Source: Anopheles merus (lineage: Eukaryota; Arthropoda; Insecta; Diptera; Culicidae). Taken from it: a DNA stretch of 64,000 bases. Positions 33,427 through 44,600 of the stretch are shown one piece after another. The number at the start of each line of letters is the position of its first letter. Positions within the stretch are counted from its first letter, which is position 1. The DNA lies in assembly GCF_017562075.2 (NCBI RefSeq), contig NC_054081.1, positions 3,897,926 to 3,961,925 of the forward strand, read 5' to 3'. The position numbers and the translations under genes are program-made. Below the pieces are notes generated by a model, which had not been told where the DNA came from, searched no databases, and worked only from the letters and a program-made list of their open reading frames with translations.

Positions 33427-33558
33427 CGCCTAAATGTATGCAATGTAATATTTTGAACCGTTTTATGTAATAAATCATTACTCATTTAGACAAAACAGTG
33501 TATCACACAATTAATGCTAACAGAAACAAAAATTAGCTACATTGCATAAATTTAGGCG
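33427..33558. repeat. Inverted pair of the 18-bp motif
   Basis: A - strand copy at 33427-33443 and a + strand copy at 33542-33558 lie ~100 bp apart in AT-rich DNA. The orientation is opposite to the 15978-16085 pair. Confidence 0.65.
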
Positions 33559-33619
33559 AGTTTCATTTCATATTTAGATTTTTTATACATTAACTCTGTG
33601 CACTTGTCGAAAATTCAAG

Positions 33620-35156
33620 TGAGTCGAGCTGTACCAGACAACCCAAGAGACCCTGCTGAAGGCGCCGTACGCATCGCCCGACGGCTACGGCTGACAATCA
33701 AACGTCACACGTAGTTTCTACGGCGGGCACCCCGTAGCACGCCCATCGTGTTTGCCCTTGCACCGGCTGCAGCGACTTACCTGAGCTCGGGGGTGGTCCG
33801 CTGTTGTGAGCAAAGGTTACACGCTCAGTTGCTGAGCTCACTCCGTCCCAGTGCCCCAGGATCGGCTCAACCCCACAGCAAGTGCGAGCAAAATGGATTA
33901 GTTTAAATATTTCACAAATCACAGACGAATAGCTGCGGTGGGTGCTAATAGGATCATATCTTAGCAAAGCACTATCACACACCTAAACACACACACGCAC
34001 GCACACTGACATACATAGGTTAAAGATGTTTTCTTTGGGTAAAAACAGTGTACCATTCTCTGGAAAATTTTCACCCTGTAAACAAGCNNNNNNNNNNNNN
34101 NNNNNNNNNNNNNNNNNNNNNNNNNNNNNNNNNNNNNNNNNNNNNNNNNNNNNNNNNNNNNNNNNNNNNNNNNNNNNNNNNNNNNNNACACATGAAATTT
34201 ATTCAACATAAATTACCCGGAAATTTATTTTCGTGTTCTACACCAACCCGAGAGGGTGAGGCGGGGGGTGGGGGGCCTGTGCCAAGCGTCCGGTTGCACC
34301 CGGAGCTCGCTCACAGCCTAGACGAGCGGGCCGAAAAGTAGATGGGGCGGGTCAGGAGAGCGTCCTTTAAAACCGGACCTGTTATGGGGATGTGTGTGTA
34401 TGTGTGTGACGTGAAGTGCAAGGAACGGGTTTGATGGGGAGGAGATGGGAAGGTGCACAGAGCGGAAGGCGAATTCATCCATAGCAAAGCGGCGACCGGA
34501 TCTAGGATGCCGGACCGTCAGGATCGTCCGAGCGATACGATCCGACTCGTTTTCTGGCGGGCCTCTTTCGGCAGGATTTATACGGGCCCTTCTACAGAGA
34601 GAGAGCGAGAGAGAGAGAGAGAAAGACAGAGAGAAACGTTCAGCATAGAATTTCAACTGAGCGGACGGAAATAAATTCGCACACCGCGCCGGGAATGCAA
34701 CAGTGCAAACGGATCTTCCTTTTGTTGTCGCTACTGTTGGCCGAGCCGAGCGCGCAACGGACAGCGGTTTCCGCGAAAGACGCTCGCTGGCCTTGCTGGG
34801 CTGGAAAAGTTGACTGTTGTCGAACAAAAAAAAGCTGCAATAAAATACAATTGCTTTTCGGGTGACTGAAGGAAGCATCACAAACGCCAGCAAACGCTTG
34901 CGTTGGTGAGAAAAATTGACGTTTTGGCAGGGTTGTTTTTGGTTCTTTTGAATACCATTTCCACTTTTCTTTGTGCCGTGGTAATCCGTAAATGATCCTA
35001 TCAACGTGGTCGTGTGTAATTTTCGCTCAGTAAAATGTAAGTTGATACACTTGAAGATGCTCAATAGAGTAGATACAACACACGCATTGGAGAAAGTGTG
35101 TACTATTCATAACTTGTTTATTGCTGTTTCTTCTCCTGCAGCCACCAATAGGTTCA
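33620..35156. other. Intergenic with assembly gap, no gene seen
   Basis: A GC-richer block at 33630-33890, CA-rich DNA at 33975-34010, the gap, and a GA run at 34598-34626. Frames such as the 248-residue one on the - strand lack domains. Confidence 0.5.
34088..34187. other. Assembly gap (100 N)
   Basis: Exactly 100 N, the conventional placeholder for a gap of unknown size. Distances across it are unreliable. Confidence 0.99.
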
Positions 35157-35779
35157 ACTCTTGTTTTATTTATTTATTTATTTATTATTCAGAAAGAACG
35201 GCTTCGGCCGTATTGCTTAATGTTAGGGTATAATGATACAATTCAAATGATTGCGAGACATTTCCTTCTCGCAATTATGGAAGGACACCTTATTCCGGGT
35301 GTACTCGGACAGTGCAGATATTATCCAACCCTAGTCCTTCTCGAATGGCCTAATTTTTCGTAGCAGGGGTCGAGATCGTGCAATTCGTCGTCGTCCAATC
35401 CAGTTTGTTGTGTCAAGTCCATTCGTGGCAGGCGTCGAGATCGTGTCGTACGTTGTCATCCGGCGTACTTGTCCGGGTCATCATATGGATAGTCTTGGAG
35501 TTTCCGAAATATCCATTGCAGGTTCGATCCAGTCCGTTTTGAACGGTCCAGTAAGCGTAGCAGGGGTCTTTATCAGGTTTAGCTTCCAACGCTTTCGAGT
35601 GACGATATGCATCTAGCATGTTTTTAGAGACCCTTTTTTTACGAAGGACCTCGTCCTTGCCCTTGGTGAGGATCTATATGCCAGGATCGAGGGTTAACAT
35701 CTTTGCAAGGACCTCATCCATGCAAAGATCTTCTGTCTCAAGCCGTGTCTGAACCTCCAGCCATACACATCACGCACAT

Positions 35780-35858
35780 TCATTCATACATTCACACATA
35801 CAGTCATTCATACATTCACACATACAGTCATTCATACATTCACACATACAGTCATTCA
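35780..35858. repeat. 24-bp tandem repeat inside the element's 3' region
   Basis: CATTCATACATTCACACATACAGT occurs about 3.3 times without divergence, inside the 3' non-coding part of the I-like element. Confidence 0.92.
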
Positions 35859-36077
35859 TCACAAGCAAACTAGCGATTTACAACATGTAGCACAAGGACA
35901 AACAAATGGAGTATGGATGGGAAACATTACTCTTCCGGCCAACCAACCGATAGCAAGCCGTCCGACGATGACACACGTTCGCACCCCGACGGCACAAACC
36001 CATGTCAACACAGACGACCTACCACCGCACAGCCAGCCACAAGAGCCTGGCCATAGGGATGTCACACAGTTAAACCG

Positions 36078-36600
36078 CTAGCTCTGCAGAACCCAAAGAT
36101 GATCTTTAAGAGGCTCCAGTCCGACCCAGCTAGAATATCCCGGATGGGGATACCAGGAGATCTTCCCAGTTTCTCGACTGCATCCAACAAAGTGGGCCGT
36201 GCAGCCTCGCATTCCTCGCAGGACCACAGAAGATGGTCTATGTCGTGAAAACCAAGGACGCAGCCACATGCTTTCGTGTCGACCTGTCCTATACGCTGGA
36301 AATGTCCTATACGACCTGTCCTATACGCTGCCCAATGCGAAATGATTAGACCTAAGTCTAGACATCATTCGAATGAATGCACGATCCCCAGAGATGTCGC
36401 GGAACCAAGGTTTCAAAGAAACTCTAGGAGAGATCGAGTACAGGAACCTCCCGAGTTCATCCGTGTCCCACAAGTTCTGCCAGCGGGCAATGCAGAAAGC
36501 CTGTGGGGCCCGTATAAACTCGTGAGGGAGGATAGGTCTATCGTAAAAGGACCCCTCCGAAGCACCCTTCTTGACCAAATGGTCTGCTTTCTCGTTTCCT
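36078..36600 (-). pseudogene. C-terminal region of the I-like element
   Basis: Frames include LVKKGASEGSFYDRPI and FIRMMSRLRSNHFALGS, typical of the region after RNase H, then a short Cys/His-rich segment. Stops and frame changes break the reading. Confidence 0.6.
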
Positions 36601-36639
36601 AAGATGCCGCAATGAGCCAGGGATATTCGAAACGATTTT

Positions 36640-37083
36640 TCAAACAGGGAGCTTAGGACTTTTAGAATGGTATGGGCTCTTAATAGCCTTCACGGATTTT
36701 AATGCTTCAAGAGCGCTTAGGCTGTCTGAAAAAAATACATACTGATCCGGAGGGCATGCACTTATCAACAGACAGGCATAAAAGATTGCGGCAAGCTCCG
36801 CTACGTAAACTGAGCATGGTTGGCGTAATTTAAAATATGCTTCGGTACACGTGTTGTATACACCGAAACCAATGCCCTGCTCTGATGAGGATCTGTCGCT
36901 GTAAAAATGGTTTACATTTGGATGGCCATGCCTTTCCACAAAAATGTTGGGAATTGTCATCCAGCGAAGATTATCAGGGATAGTTTTAATAGCCTCCCTC
37001 AACGAGGTATCTACACTTAAAATGGAACTGTAGGACTCTGGCAAGCTGACACAGATTGCATTTTGAGATGTACTAGGGTGCAC
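36640..37083 (-). pseudogene. RNase H domain of the I-like element
   Basis: Acidic catalytic-type positions appear in order: FYSDRSS (Asp), VAELAAI (Glu), FFSDSLSAL (Asp). A frame change near 36650 separates it from AHCGILGNEKAD, the usual next block. It is therefore inactive as read. Confidence 0.75.
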
Positions 37084-37086
37084 CTT

Positions 37087-37831
37087 TTTTTTTTTTTTTT
37101 TTTTTTTTTAACGAAGAGTGAGCATATTCCATCCCCCTCTCCGACTTACCCAACCCGGCCGGTACGCTGTGGTGCGTATTACTTCATGCGGAGTCGTGTG
37201 TGCGGTTGCACCCTGGCTCACGACGCATCTTCTGCGGCGATCTGGTCTGCTGATGCTGCTTATTACGCTGCTTTCCGTGGTGCGACGCGGTCCCTGTGAT
37301 CCTATCGCCCACACTTCGGGTGGGCAATGGGGGGTCTGCATCCTTGATCACCACTCCGAGCGCGTAAGGCAGGTCTCCTGAAATGAAATTTGGATAGAGG
37401 AAACAAGAAAACAGAAAAGAGATAGAAACAGCTGAAAATAGAAGAGAGAAGAGAAAAAGAAAGCTGGAAAGAAACGAAAGGAAAGAAGAAAGATTAGTAA
37501 CTTTCCAGCTTACGGTGGCCCTTGTGGCACGGGTTGTTGCCGTGCCGCAGGGCCTGAAGGACCGCCATTTGCGTCCCTCGCCCGCCGTCTGGCCCGCCTG
37601 CGTCGCCTTGCCGTTGGTGGACGCTCGACATCCCATCTCGCTTGGAGAGTGGAGAAGATTGTCCTGGCGGCGGCGCGGACGGCCTCCCACGTATCGCTGC
37701 GGGCGCACATTTCCGAGACAATGTTATCCATTGTTACTCGGGAATGGCACCGCTGCTGCATCTCGTTCCGGATCCGATCGAACCGTGGACAGTGGAACAG
37801 CACGTGTTCCACGTCTTCCACGGCGTCCCCG
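37087..37831 (-). mobile_element. Nested R1-like retrotransposon 3' fragment
   Basis: Inserted in the I-like element with a target duplication TACTAGGGTGCACCT at 37071-37085 and 37832-37846 (14-15 bp, the last T merging with the tail). It has a 3' poly(A) tail, seen as a T run at ~37085-37109. It encodes only the C-terminus of an ORF2-type protein: EHVLFHCPRF is the end of a Cys/His motif, followed by an Arg-rich basic tail. The rest is 3' UTR, so this is a heavily 5'-truncated insertion, younger than its host element. Confidence 0.82.
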
Positions 37832-37846
37832 TACTAGGGTGCACCT

Positions 37847-38479
37847 GTAGAGAAACAAAGTCACGATAGGCCTCCATGATTTTGCATTTAGATCCTATCT
37901 CTTGCAGTGTTTCAAAGTTCTCGATTATCAATGGATTTGATACTGTAGAGCGGACGAAGAGGCGAAGCGATAGTAGCTCAAAACGCAACTTTAGCGGTAT
38001 CACTCCGGACATCATTTCGAGTGACAGGTTGTGAGTCGACTTCATGCTACCTAGTGCGATTCTAAGACAGCGATACTGAATCCTCTCAAGTCGGATTAAA
38101 TGCGACTTGGCTGCCCAGTGGAAGCATATGCAACTATACTCCAAGACGGACAGTATCGTTGTCTTGTATAGGTTAAGGACGTCTTTGGGATGGGCACCCC
38201 ACCAGAGTCCGGTAATCGTTCTGAGAAAATTGATTCTTCTTGTACATTTCTGTACCAGATAGTCAATATGTTTCCTCCATACATTTTTGCTATCAAACCA
38301 AACCCATAGGTATCGAAAAGATCTGGCAATGGATATCTTTTTACCATATAAAAAGATATCGACCTTTGGGTCAACCAAATTCAAGCGTCTATTACTCTCA
38401 GTGTTGTAAAAGAAAGAGAATATCAGCATTTCCGTTTTCGCTGGAGAAAACTCGATACCTAGGTTTGTGGCCCACACTC
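37847..38479 (-). pseudogene. Reverse transcriptase C-terminal region (I-like element)
   Basis: The frame begins MWATNLGIEFSPAKTEM, typical of the segment just after the RT catalytic core, followed by the thumb and connection region (SFRYL, KDVLNLYKTTILSVLEYS, LERIQYRCLRIALG). The catalytic YADD-type box lies upstream of the truncation and is absent. Confidence 0.75.
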
Positions 38480-38491
38480 ACTCTTGTTTTA

Positions 38492-41010
38492 AATAAAACC
38501 GTTAAAAAGTGAAAACAATACCAATGATATGTGTTTTATAACTAGAGGAAACCTATAAATAGGCAGAACAACAAAAATATTGAGTCAAAATAATAAAATT
38601 AAATGAAACGATAACGTTACTGCTTCCATCAACGTCAAACAGCACACCTTGAACTCTTTTAATAGCAGTTTTAACATTGCGCTGAGAGATCACTGACATG
38701 GTCTAATGAGAAGAAGCACTGCACTGAAGCAACAAGGCCGGGTATGACATCAAATCCCAAATTTATTCTAGTCATTCAAAAACAATTTTTCCTCTAATTC
38801 GCTCCTAATTTGTAGCCTCAAGCTCACTGAATAAACCTATCTTTGAGATTTTAAACAACTTCCAAAACACACATGCAAAAGAATAGACAATGCTGTCCAA
38901 TACAACTGTCTTCTCGTTCACTCTCTTTCTCTCTCTACCTTTGAAAGCATGTAATGAATATTGCTCACCATCAAATCAAGTAAATTGATACAAAGTCCAA
39001 TATGCACTTTCAAAGCAGGTGCATAATTATCTGCTGTGGGACATCCACTTCCGGCGCTTTTTGCTGCTCCCTTCTTCCGCAAAATCACACACATACACAT
39101 TGTGCGTGCAGTGTGAAAGATTGACGCGTTAATGCAAGCGCACTGCAGCAATCACGGGCGGCACAAGCGTGTTCGGGGCGATAAATCTCAATGGAAGAAT
39201 ATAAGATTACCACCTGTCAAATTGCATCGATGATGACTCCGAAACGATTTGGTGTTGCGCTTTGGCCCCCTCCCAACATTGTTTACTATCGATGCCGATC
39301 GAGCCGCGTCCTACTACTTCTCCCTCTCCTGGCCAGGGAGAGCCAGAATCGCTCCACCACAACAGCCCACCGCAAGGCATTAATCTTCTCGGTCTCGATT
39401 CCATCCCACTTGCAGTGGTACACTATACGTGGTTGTGTGTGTATGTGTGTCTCTGTGCGTGTATATGTGTGTAAGGGAATAAACAAAAAAATAAAACTTG
39501 TGTACAGCCCGTTGCCTGACCGACCCACTCGGGCCCTTTTGCATTATTTGCCGAGATTGACTTCTGCCTCGGTTGACGGGCAGATTGAGTTGATTCTTTT
39601 GTGTGTCGATTTTCCCGCCCGATGGGATTGTTGCTGGATGGCTGGACTCCCAATGAAACCGGACACCCGGGAAAACCCGAATTGTGCTGCTGGTCTGGCT
39701 TTAGCTCGGCAGCGCTTAGCTTTTGCGTGGTGAGAACTTTTGCTGCAGTAAGATACAAACCCCTCCACCCCGTGTGTGTGTGTGTGTGTGTGTGGGGGGG
39801 GGGGGGGGAGTGGGAGAAAGAAATCACGAACACCATTCTCCCTTATCGAGCTTCCCTGCTAAGTGCTGCTGTACCGGTGACGGACAAAGGCTAACGGAGG
39901 GGCGGTTAGCCTCGGCACTCGATAACTCGATGCCCAGGAAGCAGTAATTTATCGATCGTCCCAGCGGACTACTTGAGAAGCAGCCGCAATAGGGCTAGGC
40001 ATAACAAGCAACCAGAAAACATACATACAGGGACGAGAGAGCAAAAAAATAGCTCCCTACTCCCGGCTCGAATATGCCGCCCCCAACCAGCGTACGCACT
40101 TGGAAGTAAGTTGTCTGACAAGAGATACATACACAGCCGAGTGGAGTGGAAGATAAACAGAGCGCTGGGTGGAGGGGGCTGGCAGAATGGACGCCCGGAC
40201 GCATACCGCACGCAAGTGACGTTTATTGATCCCTGTCACGCGGCCGGGGGCCGGTAGACTCCACATTAACCGTATGATGTGCCTATCATGCCATAATAGG
40301 ATAAAGAGGAGTCCGTTTGTTCGGCATGTCGAAACACATAGAGGGAGCTGTCCGTCTTGTCCGGCCGCAAAACGTAACCCCCCAATGATTGGACGGAGAA
40401 AACGGGCAGCACACACACACACACACATGGGCAAACGGATACGGAAACGATGATCGATGATGAGAGCCCGTGTTGTTGTAGCCTGGACACTTCTTGGTAG
40501 GGGAGGATTCAATTTTTGCAAGCGCTTCGGTCAAGATTTGCGGACTGACAAGACAAAGCAGGCGGTTCGATTGATCCCGGGCAGTGATGCAAATCGGGAA
40601 CAATTATTTTCTAGGATCTTTATAATATTGTTGCTCTAGCAGTTTGCGTACCCGTGACACTCACCAACGATAAAAACGATGGAAACGATGCTGGGGAAGA
40701 GGTGAGCGTGCTTTGCCAAGAATCAACCGCAAATTGCTGAGCTTTTCCCATGGAAAAAATGGAAGAAAAGTGGGAGAGAAGCAGCTTACACTGCTGCTAC
40801 CAAGCATAACACATTCTGAGAATCTGCTTGATCTGTACGGTTACTTATCTTATCAGCTTAGAATTGTCAGTCGGACAATAAATCTAAAGATATATATATA
40901 TGTGTGTGTGTGTGTGTAGTAGCCACTGACTAAACAAATTAATTAATACAGAATGGTTTGCTGCGGAACAGGAATCGATTTACTAGAATATCGACCGCCT
41001 TATCAGCCAC
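38492..41010. other. Intergenic, no gene seen
   Basis: AT-rich to 38900, then mixed DNA with CA/GT and poly-G runs (39774-39810). No domain recognised. Confidence 0.5.
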
Positions 41011-41013
41011 AGA

Positions 41014-41666
41014 AGTAGTAATGGGGAAAATGAAGATTTTGCCGGAATCGGTACGGGCTAGCTTCGAAGTTTTCTGGAATCGATTCCGAATAGTAGGTCC
41101 GGAATCAGTTTCCGGAATTGGTTCCGGAGTCGGCCCCAGAATTTGTTCCGGAATCGGCTCCGAAATCGGATTTGGCTCCGGAATCAGAATCAGCTCCGGA
41201 ATCGGAACCGGTTCCGGAATTGGTTCCGGAATCGGAATCGGCTCCGACATCGGAATTGACTCCGAAATCAGAATTGGCTTCGAAACGGAGTATTGGCATC
41301 TTCATAGGAATAGGCGTTTGGGTCCAATGATGCTACGTGTTGATAGCGGCAAAGAATCAAAAACTTATTCTTATTCTGGAACTAACTCCATTGCTGGAAT
41401 CAAGCCTACCGGGGCAAATTGCGATTTCCAGGTCGATTCCGATTCCGGAGATGATTCTGATTCCGGAGCCGATCCCGGATTTAACTCCGGAATCGACTCC
41501 GGAACCAACTCCGGAATTGGCTCCGGAACCAACTCCGGAATCGGCTCCGTAATCGACTCTGGAATCGACTCCGGAATCAGAATCGATTCCAGCATCGGAA
41601 CCGGTTCTGGAATTGATTCCGAACACGGAATCGGAATCGTGTAGGTCCGATTCCGAGCTCCCACCA
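41014..41666. repeat. Degenerate 12-bp TCCGGAATCGGC array with TAGTG-type ends
   Basis: Left end TAGTAATGGGGAAAATGAAG; right end CTCCCACCACTA, a reversed form of the same end. The core repeats 12-mers such as AATCGACTCCGG and AACCAACTCCGG (41465-41600) with related units at 41090-41280. A non-repeat block at 41294-41350 separates two arrays. Flanks and the block are shared, inverted, with 54390-54735. Confidence 0.8.
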
Positions 41667-44600
41667 CTACACAGAAGAGATTATGGAATAAAATAAAAAC
41701 ACTCCAACCACAGAGAAAGAGATGCTGGAAAATACAAAGAAAAAATATGACGTTTCTGAAAACAAAACAAAAATGTAAAAAAGATCTTAAAATTACGAAA
41801 AAGTTTGAAAAACAAATTGGTTTTTCGATGCAATTCAATAAAAATTTAATGTCAACGTTCTACAAGACTGCCATCTCTTATACTTCCTATTTTCTTATTT
41901 TTCTCCGTTTTCTTCGCCTTCTTCTTCCTCTTGTTTTTTTGTTTTTCTTGTATGTGTAATAGAGTGTCTGCGTCTAAGCTTTAAACCAGCGATGTCAAAC
42001 TAATGTGACCCAGCAGGCCAAAATGCCACGGAAAGTGTTTTTACATGATACATATTACAAAATCAGATCGTTAGTCGCTCTTTTCATTTTGGGACGGTAG
42101 TTATGTTACAAAAGTTAAATCTATGATGTAAAGAATAGTTTGAAAAAATAGCTGTAGTAGATTATTTCGAATCGGTCATAGGCCTCTGATATTTCCAACA
42201 CTTGCATAGTTTTATGGCAACTAACAAGATTGAGTACGTAAAAATAATGTGCAAAAACTGGCCATGACTAAAGCGTTAGTTGCAATACAGAGCAGTACAT
42301 TTTGTAAAGAGAAGTTAATGTTGGTGTCATTTTGATTATCAATATTTTTGAGCTGAAATTAAAGCAGGGAATTCTTACTTTTGATGCTGTGTAATGTCCG
42401 TAAATTACAACAGGTTGTTCAGTCCACTTTAGATCTTCATTTTACGGAGGAGTGGAAGGTGTTATACAAGTCCTTAGTATCCGTTATTCCCTTCCTGCCA
42501 ATCTCCATAGAAATCTTCATTCATTATGACAACTAAAATCAGCGTCATAAGCCCACCAGTAGTTCATCTAATCACATTGGTCTTGGTAGTATGCCTGATG
42601 GAAGCCTGAAAGCTCAGTTTCATCAAAATAATCATGTTTGATTTTCTTTCATTCATATTGATTTTCTATATTCATATAACAGCTTTAGCGATTCTTATCC
42701 TTTTTATGTGTACATGCATAGAGAGAAAGTAGGAAAAACCGACAAGGTTTTATGATGATGCATGTTATGACATAGAGAAACCTGGGAAGATGAACATATC
42801 TTCATATTTCAGTCATCCGGAATTGACTGACATGTACTTTAGAAGCAGAAATGCTTCTACAAATAATTTTTGGCTTAAGCGGTTGCGGGCCAAACTAAAA
42901 GACGGGACTGATACAAAAATAAACGACTTTATCGGGTGCCGTGACCAGGATACGCCACTTGTACATCCAGTTTGGCAACACTGATTCATTGGATGTAATC
43001 ATTGGCTATTCGGATTTAATTGATTCCAAATATGGACTGGTTTGTTTTGGTTTTGTTAGTGAAATGTAAATAGTAGCTCCCCGTCGCTATAAACTATTGA
43101 AAACATCAGAACTAAGCAATTCAACATCCATAAAATAAACGCGTTTGCAACGGTTTTGTCCCCACCCGTCTGTATACATTCAGTGATTCTGTCGTTTCTG
43201 ATCGCAATTTGCGATTTTTCTCCAAAAAAGCTTTCTCCCAGCTGCCACCAATTTCGTGTAACAGGGTCGTCCGTCGGCCCGCGTTTTAACCTGGCCGCTC
43301 GGGCAGGCATTGCGGACGACTGCGTAAAGTGCCGTGGTTACTGCTTAAGCACCGGCACCGCAGCACTGTCCACTGTCGATTAGTGCCCACTGCGCTTATA
43401 TGTAGGTGTGTGTGTGTGTGTGTGTGTGTCTGCTGTTCGCAAGAGGTTGTGAAAATTTACCGGCCTTAAAACACTCGTGCAGGCATCCGCCCAAGTGAGT
43501 CGTGTCGTCGTCGTCGGACCCTTTCCCACCGTCCCCAATGGCCATGTTCCGGTTAATGTAAATCATGGGATTAACATCGCATAAACAGTACCATCGACGC
43601 AAATGGAAGAAGAAGCCCATTGTGCTAGGAGGAGGGAAAAGGGAAGAGGGGAAAAGTGATCACCGTCTCGGCCGTCTCTGGTGAGTACAAAACGAAAACT
43701 ATTAACTTAATAGGTTCAAGGAGTGTCGTTAAAGGGATAAACGCCTTGTTCCGTACCGTACCGGTGGCCCTCCCCCCCCCCCTTCCTCTCGCTCCCGGGT
43801 CCCGCGCTTCCAGCCCTCAACCATTTTGCTGCTGGTCCAGATTTCCGTCCGAGCCACCGTCCGGGGTGACCGAAGCCATAAACGCTTCGTATCGAATTTA
43901 AATTAATTGTTCCCAATTGGCCCATGTGTGGCTCCGTGCGATGGTCGGGCTGAGGGATAAACTCGTGTTCCTGCCGCCCGCATTACCCTTCCGCCCGCTG
44001 CACCGGGCAGTGATGGGCCAAGTTTTATCGTGTAGCACTACTGTGACTTAATTAGTAGAATTGGCGCTTCGTACACTGTCGCCCGGCCCGCACCAGCCCG
44101 GCGCACACACCAATTTTCTCGCGCGAAAATAATTCCCCGCACATTGGCGTGTGATTGATTCCCGTGTTTTCCCGCCCCATCGGCCGCCTTCCCCGCCGCT
44201 CGCAGCAGCAGCAGCAGTCAATCGCAAACAGTTCCGGCGCGTCGGCTGAAAATTGCCATTTTCTGGGAATTTAATGCGCATTTCTGCGCGCCCGCTGTAC
44301 CACCATCATCATTTTCCCTTGGTGGGGAGGGTGGGGGGGGGGGGTTGTAAGGAGGGTGGTGGTGCCTTTATGCATATCTCTCTATCCGGTGCAACGGTGC
44401 ATCGGACAACAAATTCGACAAGATTGCTTCACGGTTCGTCGCCTGGCCCGGTACGGTGGAGACAAAACATGGCATATGGCATACACATAACCTCCAACCT
44501 CCATATGTCGGTGAATAAGCGTGCCTGTGGGTGTGGGTGTGTGTGTGTGGTGCTTGGATGCAGCTCTACAAAATTGCATTCACTCCTTGCTCGGTGGGGT

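Larger units (their letters stand above)
35169..38479 (-). mobile_element. I-clade-like non-LTR retrotransposon, 5'-truncated and decayed
   Basis: Flanked by a 12-bp target duplication, ACTCTTGTTTTA, at 35157-35168 and 38480-38491. The 3' end (low coordinates) is an AAAT-type repeat tail after ACGGCTTCGGCCGT. The 5' end is truncated inside the reverse transcriptase region. In order on the - strand: RT thumb/connection, RNase H, C-terminal Cys/His segment, then 3' UTR. It is interrupted by a second element at ~37087-37831. The RNase H domain and A/T-rich simple tail fit the I clade; the clade call is from memory. Confidence 0.8.

Noticed and set aside
34318..35064. 248-residue - strand ORF
   Set aside because: Part of its translation is a GA/CT run; no domain or start context support.
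40958..41644. 228-residue Gly/Ser/Ile ORF
   Set aside because: It stays open only because the 12-bp array keeps one frame free of stops. The reverse strand is equally open with Pro/Glu repeats.
41986..42040. Mini-transposon based on GATGTCAAACTAATGTG
   Set aside because: Only one end is visible. A similar GATGTCAAAC at 53573 is too short to support a bounded element.
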